The position numbers and the translations under genes are program-made. Below the pieces are notes generated by a model that saw nothing but the letters and a program-made list of their open reading frames with translations, ran no database searches and was not told where the DNA came from. A DNA stretch of 46,044 bases from Nitrospira bacterium HGW-Nitrospira-1 (lineage in GTDB: Bacteria > Nitrospirota > Thermodesulfovibrionia > Thermodesulfovibrionales > UBA6898). The DNA lies in contig PGYF01000001.1 of assembly GCA_002839535.1 (NCBI GenBank), positions 2,352 to 48,395 on the forward strand, in the 5' to 3' direction. Below are positions 8,448-16,715 of the stretch, one piece after another (position 1 is the stretch's first letter; the number at the start of each line of letters is the position of its first letter).

Positions 8448-9518
8448 TTATAACCGGCTTTTTCTTAAGCAGATAACCGCGCTTTCAGCCGAACAATTAT
8501 ATCCAATAGAACGTATTAAATCAATTCCGGCAGGTCTGCTCACATCGACCAGATTGACGTTGTGCGGGTTCTCAAGTATTGGACCGGCATATTGCATCTG
8601 TTTTTTTATCATCAGGGCTCCTGCCGCGCAATTAAAGGCACTGCCGGTCATGAGGCTTCCAAATAAAGGCGAATAAGCGGCAACAGGGACTGTTGGGGAA
8701 AGCGCTTTAAGATATGCGGTCCCGTCAATGGTACCATCGGAATCAATAAGGTCAATGTCTGACGCTTCATTAGGCCCAAGTCCTTCGTTAAAAGCAATAT
8801 CGTCTATTCTGCAATAGGCCTTTTCCGGCGACTTCCAGGAGACGACAAAGAAGACACTTCCCTCCCCAGGGACCGGAGGTGATGTTGGGGAGAAATGAAA
8901 AGGCCTCACCTTGCCGTCTGTTGCTGTGCCCAGTTTTCCGTCAAAGATATATCTCATGACCTCCCCGCACTCGTCCGCCACACCCACAAGTACAGAGTCA
9001 CAGCGGCCATCAAGGAGCCACACCTGCGCAAGCTGAAGGGCGCTTTGGAAAGGGAAAGAGAACCGCGTAACTGTCAGGGCCGGGCCGGTTATATCCAGTG
9101 CAGAAGTAATATAGGAGACAGCCGCGTTATGCACAGAATTCGAAAATATTGTGGGAGATACCTGGGCTTCACCGTAATCAATAATATTATCAAGAAAATC
9201 GAATGTGGTCTGATGCGCGCCGAAGGCAGTAGATAAAATTATACCGGTCCTGTTTTTGTTAATATCAACTCCGCTATCCTTGATTGCATCAGATGCTGCC
9301 AGGACAGCCATTTTGCTCAGCTTGTCGGCCCTGCGCATTTTTTTCAGCAGGACCTTGTCTGCTATGTCCCCATTGTTCACTGCATAGACAGGCAATCTCT
9401 TTTGTATGCGGGGAATATCATATTCCACCGGCTGCTGCCAACCCTGCTTCAGCGCATCTTCATAACGCCCGATACCTCTGCCGCCGCTGAATATTATCCC
9501 TATGCCGAGCAGATTCAT
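8448..9518 (-). CDS. Ketosynthase-like protein lacking the active-site Cys (chain-length-factor-like)
   Basis: A protein of 356 residues with a thiolase-like fold: GIILSTAFG, GPALTV and a C-terminal NCAAGALM segment. Aligned on GPALTV with the intact ketosynthase next to it, the position of the catalytic Cys is a Ser (Ser154, in TRFSFPFQ). The HGTGT motif is absent, and the KxxxGHTxGAAG motif is changed to FGSLMTGSAFNCAAG, so both active-site His are missing. It is therefore unlikely to condense chains alone. It is best read as a non-catalytic partner of the ketosynthase encoded three bases upstream (9522-10691), in the manner of KS-beta/CLF subunits. That pairing is an inference. Confidence 0.72.
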   Translation of the reverse strand: MNLLGIGIIFSGGRGIGRYEDALKQGWQQPVEYDIPRIQKRLPVYAVNNGDIADKVLLKKMRRADKLSKMAVLAASDAIKDSGVDINKNRTGIILSTAFGAHQTTFDFLDNIIDYGEAQVSPTIFSNSVHNAAVSYITSALDITGPALTVTRFSFPFQSALQLAQVWLLDGRCDSVLVGVADECGEVMRYIFDGKLGTATDGKVRPFHFSPTSPPVPGEGSVFFVVSWKSPEKAYCRIDDIAFNEGLGPNEASDIDLIDSDGTIDGTAYLKALSPTVPVAAYSPLFGSLMTGSAFNCAAGALMIKKQMQYAGPILENPHNVNLVDVSRPAGIDLIRSIGYNCSAESAVICLRKSRL

Positions 9519-9521
9519 TTT

Positions 9522-10691
9522 CTACCCTCTCCCCAATAAAAGCGCTGCGTTGTTGCCGCCAAAGGCAAGGGATGTTGATACCGCATATCTGCCTTTGATT
9601 CTGGTTTCTTCCTTTACCGGCGTAATGGGGATATCATCATCCTTATTCCTGAACCCTGGGCTGGAAGGTATCCATCCCTCGCTCAGGCCGGCTGCTGTAA
9701 AGGCGGCCTCAAGCCCACCTGCAGCGCCAAGGGTATGCCCTGTAAACCCCTTTGTCGATAACACCTTAAGGTCAGGCCCGAACATTCTTCCCAGCACCTT
9801 GCCCTCAACCAGATCATTATCTGTTGTCCCTGTTCCATGGGCGTTGACAAAACATATTTCACCCGGCCCTATACCTGCCTCTGCTAGGGCTTTATTTATA
9901 GAGGCCTCCAGCCCTGCGCCGTCAGGTCTGGGCGCTGTGAGGTGATAGGCATCAGCTGATGCGCCATAGCCCAAAATACAGAGATCTGAAGACTTGCCCC
10001 TCAGCTTGGCGGAAGCCTCTGTCTCAAGTATCAGGATGCCAGCGCCCTCGCCCAGATTCAGTCCCCTGCGGTCCCGGTCAAAAGGTGAACACAGGGACTG
10101 ATTGACTATACCGAGGGAGCTGAAACCGCAAAGGGGAATGAGGCTCAATTCATCAGCGCCTCCTGCAACCGCAATATCGCAAAGCCCTGTTTTCAGCCAC
10201 GAAAAAGCCATGCCGATCGCATCAGTCCCTGAGGAGCAGGCGTTCACTACAGTCAGGGCAGGGCCTCTGGCGCTGATCTTACGGGCGATGAATTCCGCAA
10301 TGTTCCCCTTGATATATCTGTCCACAACTTCCATGGGGGCGTTGCCGCTTTGCCTGTAGGAGCGGTAAAACTCCAGGTCATTTAGCTGGCTTGCCACTGT
10401 CGTGCCAATGCTTACGCCGACGCGCAGCCCGGTGAGATCGCCAAGCGAGGTGCTGTCCATGGCCTCGTCAAGCGCGCAGAGCGCAAGGCTGAGAGTCCTG
10501 CTTTTCTCCACTATAAAACCGGCGGGTATCTGCCTGACCTCAAAAACCGGACATTCCAAAGAGGTAGTGAAAAGCGAGACAGGCCCAGCGTTTCTATCTA
10601 CTCTTTTGAATGAATCAAGCGTCACGGAAAGACCCCTGCCGGCAGCAGATATCACGCCAAGTCCGGTAATCAGAACCTCAGAATTTTTCAT
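9522..10691 (-). CDS. Beta-ketoacyl-ACP synthase, catalytically complete
   Basis: A FabF-like ketosynthase of 389 residues. The triad is intact: Cys152 in NACSSG, His285 in NAHGTGT and His319 in KGFTGHTLGAAG. It performs decarboxylative Claisen condensation of malonyl-ACP with an acyl thioester. It is followed three bases downstream by a Cys-less ketosynthase-like gene and then an ACP, a KS/CLF/ACP-like order as in type II polyketide loci. GAGGAG sequences before the ATG, overlapping the end of the deacetylase gene, can serve as ribosome site. The substrate and chain length are unknown. Confidence 0.88.
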   Translation of the reverse strand: MKNSEVLITGLGVISAAGRGLSVTLDSFKRVDRNAGPVSLFTTSLECPVFEVRQIPAGFIVEKSRTLSLALCALDEAMDSTSLGDLTGLRVGVSIGTTVASQLNDLEFYRSYRQSGNAPMEVVDRYIKGNIAEFIARKISARGPALTVVNACSSGTDAIGMAFSWLKTGLCDIAVAGGADELSLIPLCGFSSLGIVNQSLCSPFDRDRRGLNLGEGAGILILETEASAKLRGKSSDLCILGYGASADAYHLTAPRPDGAGLEASINKALAEAGIGPGEICFVNAHGTGTTDNDLVEGKVLGRMFGPDLKVLSTKGFTGHTLGAAGGLEAAFTAAGLSEGWIPSSPGFRNKDDDIPITPVKEETRIKGRYAVSTSLAFGGNNAALLLGRG

Positions 10692-10703
10692 ATCAGTTTC
10701 GCC

Positions 10704-11633
10704 TCACTCCTCACTCCTCACTTTATATATATCCAGCCCCTTATCAAGCGTTACAATCCTCATACCAGGATGTCTGGAACGCGCATATTCTATAAGTTCT
10801 GTAAGGGCCTCTTTTTCATTATATAGTATTTCCTCAAGATGACAGGTTGCCTTGCCCGATTGTCCGGTAATTGTATCGCCGGCATGTGGGGGCGCTGACA
10901 AAGGCACGAAATAAAACCAGTCAAAGAGTTTCTTGGTGTATCTTCCCCTTGCGCCGGATGGGCTGAAAAGAAGCGTTTCTCCCTGCTGAAAGACGCCGTC
11001 CCTTTGAGACACTTTTACTTTCACAGCGATATTATGCAGGTAAAGGATCAGCCATTTTCTTTCTGCGCCCGCCCTATCGATAAGCGCCTTCATCTTATCC
11101 ACATTATGGCTGAACGAGTATGATTTCAGTTCGTATCTCTCCGGAACAGCCGGGGTCAGCATGCTTCGGCCTCCCCTTCCGGACCGGTAGTATCTGCCCG
11201 CCAGTCCTCTGACAATGGCGTTGTTTTTATTATACGGGTAGACCAGATTATTTACCCTGAGCCCCCAGCCTTCGAGCGCCGCCTTTGACACAGATAATTC
11301 AGATTCAATCTGATCAGCATTCAAACTATTCAGGTCAGGATGCGACACAGTATGGCTCATTATCTCAAAGCCGTCACGCTGAAGCTCCAGTAGCTGTGAG
11401 ACAGTCAGATAATTTTTTGTATTTATCCAGTCAGTCACAACAGCGAAGCTTGCCGCCACCCCCTGTTTTTTAAACACCTCTCTCGCGACAAGATAGTCCG
11501 TATCGTTTCCATCGTCAAAGACAAAGCTGAGGAGGGGCGCTGGTCCGCTGTCCATGGAAGGACCCTTTCTGACACTGCCGCTGCATGACGATATCAGCAA
11601 AACAGCTATAACAAAGGTTATAAATTTCTTCAT
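10704..11633 (-). CDS. Lipoprotein polysaccharide deacetylase (NodB-type, CE4)
   Basis: A protein of 309 residues with a lipoprotein signal peptide (MKKFITFVIAVLLISSC, lipobox LISSC with Cys17). The CE4 motifs are SFVFDDG (Asp40/Asp41) and the metal-binding MSHTVSHPD (His94, His98). Enzymes of this family remove N-acetyl or similar groups from sugar polymers or lipid-linked sugars. A lipid anchor places it at the periplasmic face of the inner or outer membrane. Inside a lipid cluster that also has a GT2-DUF2062 gene, it may edit a sugar headgroup, but that is inference. A hairpin precedes its start. Confidence 0.82.
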   Translation of the reverse strand: MKKFITFVIAVLLISSCSGSVRKGPSMDSGPAPLLSFVFDDGNDTDYLVAREVFKKQGVAASFAVVTDWINTKNYLTVSQLLELQRDGFEIMSHTVSHPDLNSLNADQIESELSVSKAALEGWGLRVNNLVYPYNKNNAIVRGLAGRYYRSGRGGRSMLTPAVPERYELKSYSFSHNVDKMKALIDRAGAERKWLILYLHNIAVKVKVSQRDGVFQQGETLLFSPSGARGRYTKKLFDWFYFVPLSAPPHAGDTITGQSGKATCHLEEILYNEKEALTELIEYARSRHPGMRIVTLDKGLDIYKVRSEE

Positions 11634-11649
11634 TTTATAATTACTACAA

Positions 11650-11669
11650 CCTGCGGTCTCTGTCGCAGG
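11650..11669 (-). other. Intercistronic hairpin before the deacetylase gene
   Basis: CCTGCG and CGCAGG form a six-base-pair GC-rich stem with an eight-base loop in the 50-base gap between the HemN-like gene and the deacetylase gene. It is followed on the minus strand by an AT-rich stretch without a run of T. It may be an mRNA processing or stability element or a weak attenuator. Confidence 0.35.
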
Positions 11670-11683
11670 GGTTCTTTACTAAG

Positions 11684-13054
11684 TCAACATAGCCTTGAAG
11701 ATGTCCCCCCTTCTGAATGAGGAGTTCTTGCCAGGGATTTTGATTCCTCTTTTAATACTGCATCAATAATATAATCACAAACATCCTCAACAAAATAAGC
11801 GCCATATTTCGTCAAGTTTATGGCCCCGCCTTCCTGCTGAAGGCACCCGTAACCGCTGAGCCTTGAAAACAGCGAGGAAAAAACCTCAAGGGGGTCCGCA
11901 GTAAATCTGCTCTGAAACTGCTTTATATCGAGGCCTCTTTTCACTTGGATATTCAGCAGAAGCGACCGGTACATTTGCTCTTTGGGGGTAAGAGAAATAT
12001 ATCTGCCAACAGGCAGCCCCCCTTTTCTGATAATATTTGAATACACAGAAAGCTCTTCATGCTTGTCAAAGCAAATCGTCCTGGTATATGATCGCGCCCT
12101 TGAACCAAATGCTATGATAGGCATTTCCTTTAACCAATAATATCTGTATCCCCACTGCGTATCATCAGTGAATCGTCCATTTTGCTCATATCCATTTGCG
12201 CTCATCCATTCCTGTGTTATACACACCATTTGAAAAAGCGTGTCATTGTCAACAACAAGACCTGGATTGTCCTTATACAGCTTGACAACAAGAGGGTTTA
12301 CTATTTCATGCCTGATATATTCAACTGAATCCGGACGTATCCCTCCCAATATCTCAAGATCTTTTTTTACACCTTCGATAGTCTGACCGGGAAGTCCTGT
12401 CATCATATCAATGTTTATCGACATACCAGTATCCTTAACATCGTTGACAATTCTTGCAATCTGGCCCTCGGTATTTTTCCTGTTACACAGTAGAAGCACT
12501 TTTTGGTCAAAGGTCTGACAACCGAGGCTTAATCTGTTTATGCCGATATCACCTAATTCCCTTATTCTTTGTTTGTCAGACAAAGTAGATGGATGCGCTT
12601 CAGAAGTAACACTACAGTTTTCAGATAAATCAATACATGATGAGATTTTATCCAATATAAGTTTTATGTCGTTGTTGGAGAAGGACGTAGGAGTTCCGCC
12701 GCCAAGATATATGCATTTTGCCTTCCTGCCTTTGAAAACTCCGCGAACTGTTAAAAGTTCAATCTCCTTCAGCAGATTACTTAAATAGTCCTTTTGAGCT
12801 TCCTTATCTGCCTTATGAGGGAAAGAATTACAAAATAAACATTCGGAAAAACAGAAAGGGAGGTGAACATACAACAATATTTCATCTTCTTCGCTCAAAC
12901 TCTCTTTTACTTTTTCAAGAAAGCTGTCTACCTGTGATGGTGCAAGCATTTTAAACCTGTGAGGAATAAACAGGTCCGGCTGGCTCTTTGTGTAATCCGC
13001 AGAACCATAGAAGAGTTCATTTCTTATGACGTTTAGTATTTCATTTTCTTCCAT
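11684..13054 (-). CDS. HemN/HemW-like radical SAM enzyme
   Basis: A protein of 456 residues. The N-terminal motif YVHLPFCFSECLFC (Cys68, Cys72, Cys75) and GGGTPTSF match the coproporphyrinogen oxidase-like radical SAM family. MTGLPGQT and the C-terminal winged-helix-like region (residues about 365-440) follow the HemN plan. The Cys-rich loop (CNSF after the third Cys) differs from true HemN. The family includes heme chaperones, methyltransferases and cyclopropanases, so heme function should not be assumed. It sits between an ACP gene (12 bases upstream) and the deacetylase, inside the lipid cluster, so an acyl-chain modification is at least as likely. Confidence 0.78.
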   Translation of the reverse strand: MEENEILNVIRNELFYGSADYTKSQPDLFIPHRFKMLAPSQVDSFLEKVKESLSEEDEILLYVHLPFCFSECLFCNSFPHKADKEAQKDYLSNLLKEIELLTVRGVFKGRKAKCIYLGGGTPTSFSNNDIKLILDKISSCIDLSENCSVTSEAHPSTLSDKQRIRELGDIGINRLSLGCQTFDQKVLLLCNRKNTEGQIARIVNDVKDTGMSINIDMMTGLPGQTIEGVKKDLEILGGIRPDSVEYIRHEIVNPLVVKLYKDNPGLVVDNDTLFQMVCITQEWMSANGYEQNGRFTDDTQWGYRYYWLKEMPIIAFGSRARSYTRTICFDKHEELSVYSNIIRKGGLPVGRYISLTPKEQMYRSLLLNIQVKRGLDIKQFQSRFTADPLEVFSSLFSRLSGYGCLQQEGGAINLTKYGAYFVEDVCDYIIDAVLKEESKSLARTPHSEGGTSSRLC

Positions 13055-13066
13055 ACGGTGGGTGTT

Positions 13067-13354
13067 TTAAATCCGGCCTTTCATATTCTCATAGACATGG
13101 TTTGCGAGCGTATCTATGGAATAAAAAATCTCTTTTCCTTTGTTCATGTCCTTTACTTCGATGCCGAAGTTGCGCTGCAAAAGCACGACTATTTCTACGG
13201 CATCAAGAGAATCGAGGCCAAGACCTTCACCGAATAAAATTTCATCGTCTTTGATGTCTTCAGGATTAATATCTTCGAGTGACAGGTCCCTTACAAGCAT
13301 CTCCTTTAAATCCTTCCTCAAGCGTGCCAATTCTTCCTCTTTGGTTTTTTCCAT
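13067..13354 (-). CDS. Acyl carrier protein (ACP 2)
   Basis: About 95 residues with the attachment motif GLGLDSLDAVE (Ser49) and the typical acidic helices. The start is ambiguous: GTG-ATG-ATG follow each other at 13360-13352. The last ATG (13354) is chosen because AAGGGG lies seven bases upstream. It follows the LpxL-like acyltransferase and precedes the HemN-like radical SAM gene. This is reminiscent of aryl polyene clusters, where an acyltransferase sits beside ACP genes. It probably carries a chain for one of these neighbours. Confidence 0.92.
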   Translation of the reverse strand: MEKTKEEELARLRKDLKEMLVRDLSLEDINPEDIKDDEILFGEGLGLDSLDAVEIVVLLQRNFGIEVKDMNKGKEIFYSIDTLANHVYENMKGRI

Positions 13355-13388
13355 CATCACACCCCTTGCATTTGATATTTCGATTTAA

Positions 13389-14153
13389 CTAACTCTTCCC
13401 TTCCCACAGATCTCCAAATACAAACCACTGAAACGGATACCGGGCAGCATAGGCAACTACCGGACACTTTGCAGCTGCCGCAATACTGAAGGCCCCGTAG
13501 GGAAGGCCCACCTTGTCACCCATTAAAACTGCATCCATAAAATTCCGGCCATAGCTGCGGTCTCCCATAATGGAGACGATGCAACCCTGGTCTATAGCGT
13601 TCATAATTTCAACAGCGCCTCCAAGGAAACCATCAGAAGAAATAATCCTGATCTTTCCCTTTTCACTATCGATATTGAGGGTCTCCTTCACTGCGGCGTT
13701 ATCTTCTGGCCGCATCACCAGATAAACCGTTCTATCTAATTTTTCAAGCGCTGTCATGGCCATCTGCCAGTTGCCGACATGAGCGGTCAGCAGTATAATA
13801 CCCTTCCGGCTCCCGCTCAAAAGCGCATTAAGTTTATCATATCCGTAAAGTTCGATGTCAAAGCCGCCCAAGCCTGAAATAAGATAGTAACGGTCTATAA
13901 GATTTTTCCCCTGATTAATAAATATCCGGTAGACCCCTGCGAGCCTGCGGATTGCATTGTATCTCCTGAAGCGCCTTTTGATATAGGCCATACTGGAGGC
14001 CACAGCAAGCCGGTCGAAGATCAGGTAATAGAGCCCGACAAAATACAACAGACCATATGCGCCGGAAAGTCCGAAGGTTTTGAGGCTGACTTTAAAGATT
14101 GCCATCCCCAGTCTGTTCCCCCTCTTTTTTATTTTCTCTTCTTTACTCCTCAT
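13389..14153 (-). CDS. LpxL/HtrB-like lysophospholipid acyltransferase, short
   Basis: A protein of 254 residues with an N-terminal hydrophobic segment (residues 25-50) and the core GIILLTAHVGNWQMA. Family members use H-x4-D/E. Here His125 is present, but the acidic residue is Gln130. The later MGDRSYG and LPYGAFSIAAAAKCPVV motifs are conserved. The chain stops after FGDLWEGKS, about 40-50 residues earlier than usual for LpxL-type proteins. It would transfer an acyl chain onto a lipid or sugar at the inner membrane, as the acyltransferase of aryl polyene loci does. The ribosome site is poor for the ATG at 14153; an internal ATG at residue 17 is an alternative start. Confidence 0.75.
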   Translation of the reverse strand: MRSKEEKIKKRGNRLGMAIFKVSLKTFGLSGAYGLLYFVGLYYLIFDRLAVASSMAYIKRRFRRYNAIRRLAGVYRIFINQGKNLIDRYYLISGLGGFDIELYGYDKLNALLSGSRKGIILLTAHVGNWQMAMTALEKLDRTVYLVMRPEDNAAVKETLNIDSEKGKIRIISSDGFLGGAVEIMNAIDQGCIVSIMGDRSYGRNFMDAVLMGDKVGLPYGAFSIAAAAKCPVVAYAARYPFQWFVFGDLWEGKS

Positions 14154-14170
14154 TCCTCACTCATTACGCA

Positions 14171-15358
14171 TCACGCATTACGCTTTACTGCCGTTGATTT
14201 CCGAAAGACAGAGGCGATAAGATATACAGCTCCACCCACCAAAACAGAGGCTATCGGCGCCACGATCAGGGAGCCCAGAAACCATTCTAAAAGACGGTCG
14301 GAGAACTGTCTGAAGACCGTGGCAAAAGAAATATCTGAGAGCCAATGCCCCCAGCGCAGGAAATAACCGACCTCAATACAGAGGGCAGGGACAAAGGGAG
14401 GCATACAGATATGCTGAGCATTGACCGCGACAACTTTATTCAGCCGCAAACGATTAGACACATACAGGATCACAAGCGTATGGGCAAAAAGCAGAGGCAG
14501 CGCCCCCAAAAAAACCCCCCCGGCAGCGGCAGAGGCGAGTCCACCCGGAGTGACGTTTTCCTTTAATAACATTTTGATGAACTTCCCTGGGTGGCGCAGC
14601 AGGGTCAGTTTATTGTCTTTCCTGACAGAGACAAGCCTTTTGTGGGGGAAAGGCAGGAGCCGTCTTCCCACAAGCATGGCATGTGTATGCGATAAACGCA
14701 GATTATCCAGAAAAGGTCTGAAACTCGACACCCTTTTCTGAGGCGCGGGATAGTAAACACTGATCAGCACTGTTCGCAGGGCAAGACCTGCCCAGGCTGC
14801 CCTGGCCAGCGCCTCTGCCTCAAAATCATAATGCGCGCCCCTGAACTTCATCTGGTTGAGATATTGAAGCGGATAGGCCCGGAACCCGCTCTGACAATCA
14901 TCGACATACATGCCGGTCTCGACCCGGAGCCAGAAATTTGCAAACCGTCTGCCGAACCGGCTTTTTCCAGGCACATTGTCAGTATCAAAATTTCTGCTGC
15001 CAATAATGATGGCAGGGTCTTTGTCAATAAGCAGTGGAAGAAAATTTTTGATGTCCTCAGGCTTGTGCTGCCCGTCACCGTCTATGGTTATCATCCACGT
15101 CCCGCCCCTGGACGTTATATATTCAGCAGCAGTCAGTATCGCGCGTCCCTTTCCCAGGTTCTTATCGTGCCTCAATACAACGACCTTTGCATCAGACAGG
15201 AGCGCCCGGAGGTCAGCATCCGTGCTGCCGTCGTCGACAACCACAACATTCCTCAGGACAGAACAACAGCCTGCAACAACGTCTTTCACAGTGGCCCTGT
15301 TGTTATAGACAGGAACAACGCACCAGATACAGTCTGTTTGGTTATTGCCTTGCAACAC
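14171..15358 (-). CDS. Glycosyltransferase family 2 fused to DUF2062
   Basis: About 395 residues if started at the GTG at 15358. That choice gives a 17-base overlap with the radical SAM gene upstream, AGGGAG before it, and an N-terminus just ahead of VVPVYNN; a longer frame to 15418 is less likely. Residues about 10-220 form a GT2 domain (VVPVYNN, VVDDGSTD, ITIDGDGQHKPED). The C-terminal third carries membrane segments and a DUF2062 region (VTPGGLASAAAGGVFLGALP). GT2-DUF2062 proteins occur in aryl polyene clusters, where they may attach a sugar or headgroup. The donor and acceptor here are unknown. Confidence 0.85.
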   Translation of the reverse strand: MLQGNNQTDCIWCVVPVYNNRATVKDVVAGCCSVLRNVVVVDDGSTDADLRALLSDAKVVVLRHDKNLGKGRAILTAAEYITSRGGTWMITIDGDGQHKPEDIKNFLPLLIDKDPAIIIGSRNFDTDNVPGKSRFGRRFANFWLRVETGMYVDDCQSGFRAYPLQYLNQMKFRGAHYDFEAEALARAAWAGLALRTVLISVYYPAPQKRVSSFRPFLDNLRLSHTHAMLVGRRLLPFPHKRLVSVRKDNKLTLLRHPGKFIKMLLKENVTPGGLASAAAGGVFLGALPLLFAHTLVILYVSNRLRLNKVVAVNAQHICMPPFVPALCIEVGYFLRWGHWLSDISFATVFRQFSDRLLEWFLGSLIVAPIASVLVGGAVYLIASVFRKSTAVKRNA

Positions 15359-16715
15359 GCCGCTCCCTTTTTTTTGCCTTTGCGCCCGGTATAAGCATGT
15401 CCCACAGTGTGCCTGCATAGCCCAGCTTATGGAGCATACGGAGGCTGTTGTCCACCTTGTCCGGAGGGAATATACAGTGCCTGCTATTAGAAAAGGCCTT
15501 GGTCAGGGTCTCTTCGAGCCATTTTCTTTCGACCATCGGCGACAGATAGTAAACCGGCTGCAGCATTCCGTTTTCCGGAGAGAGGACTTTCTCTTTCAGC
15601 GCAATGCGCGCGAGGGTGGTATTGGGAAGGATCCTGATGCCCATAAATATAAAAGAGACACATTTCTTGAGTGCCTTAATATTCTCTATGCCTTCAAGTA
15701 CCGTCTCCTGCGTCTCTCCGGGACCTCCGAACATAAAATAATGTGAGGTCGCAATACCGAAGCTGCTGAAGATGTCGTTACACTCAATCACATTTTTAAA
15801 TGAAAATCTCTTGCCCAGCCCTCTCAGTGTAATGTCACAGGCAGCATCGGAACCTATCTCTACGGCAATGAGGCCGGTCGCTTTCATCAGCCCGACGATT
15901 TCATCATTCAGCCCCTCGGGCTTGAAAAAACCTGTCCACGGGATATTGATGTTTCGCCTCCTCATCTCTTCGAGCACCTCCAGATACGCCCCTTCAGCAT
16001 CGTTGAACACGGAATCAATAAAGAAAATATATTTGGCCTTATATTGGTCGCGCAGGAGTTCAATATCATTGACAACGGCACGGACATCCCTGGTGCGGAT
16101 ACTGGAGCCTTCCAACACAGGGTAGGAACAGTAGACGCATTTTTGCGTGCACCCGCGTTTTGTCTGGATCGAGGCAATATTGCCGCTGTGAAGATAATAC
16201 TCCATCAACTTTTCGTCATATCTGGCAGAGACGATCTCAGTCCCCGAAAGCCCGATCTCAGGCCCAATCAGCCTTTCTTCCGGATAGATTCCCCTGGCGG
16301 CATTCTCCGCAAACCTGACCATCAGCATTTCCCCTTCTCCGACAACGCCGTAGTCAGCGCCGGTCTCAAGCAGAATCAAATCAGGGATGAGCGAAAAGCC
16401 CGCGCCCCCGAGTATGACCTTCGCCTCAGAGACCTCTTTGGCCCTTATCACAATGTCCTTGACGATTCCTATGTAATATTGCTCATTCATGAGATTGACG
16501 TTATCGATATTCCGGACTGAAATGCCGATCAATTGCGGGCCGAAACTCTCAATCTCCTGTGCAAGCGCCTCAAGGGAACTGTTCTGCTCAAGGAAATCAA
16601 ACTGCCGGACCTCATGCCCTGCCCCGGCCAGCGCAGAGGCTATCATGCTGACGCCGAGGGGGTAAACCGGATAGGGGGAAACAGTCACATTTGAGGATAT
16701 CAGGAGTATCTTCAT
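15342..16715 (-). CDS. B12-binding radical SAM enzyme (cluster member 2)
   Basis: A protein of 457 residues. The N-terminal cobalamin-type domain runs to about residue 140 (MKILLISSNV, VILGGAGFS, YGVVGEGEM). The radical SAM cluster motif is RGCTQKCVYCSYP (Cys189, Cys193, Cys196). MFGGPGETQET lies in the second half. The start overlaps the stop of the next radical SAM gene upstream by four bases. The two neighbours are not close duplicates, so they probably do successive, different reactions. The C-terminus is Lys/Arg-rich (KAKKRERRVARQ). The substrate is unknown; an acyl chain or polyene is suggested by context. Confidence 0.85.
   Translation of the reverse strand: MKILLISSNVTVSPYPVYPLGVSMIASALAGAGHEVRQFDFLEQNSSLEALAQEIESFGPQLIGISVRNIDNVNLMNEQYYIGIVKDIVIRAKEVSEAKVILGGAGFSLIPDLILLETGADYGVVGEGEMLMVRFAENAARGIYPEERLIGPEIGLSGTEIVSARYDEKLMEYYLHSGNIASIQTKRGCTQKCVYCSYPVLEGSSIRTRDVRAVVNDIELLRDQYKAKYIFFIDSVFNDAEGAYLEVLEEMRRRNINIPWTGFFKPEGLNDEIVGLMKATGLIAVEIGSDAACDITLRGLGKRFSFKNVIECNDIFSSFGIATSHYFMFGGPGETQETVLEGIENIKALKKCVSFIFMGIRILPNTTLARIALKEKVLSPENGMLQPVYYLSPMVERKWLEETLTKAFSNSRHCIFPPDKVDNSLRMLHKLGYAGTLWDMLIPGAKAKKRERRVARQ

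Noticed and set aside
11684..13054. Calling the HemN-like protein a heme biosynthesis enzyme
   Set aside because: The context is a lipid operon with ACP and acyltransferase genes, there are no heme genes nearby, and this family has many non-heme members.
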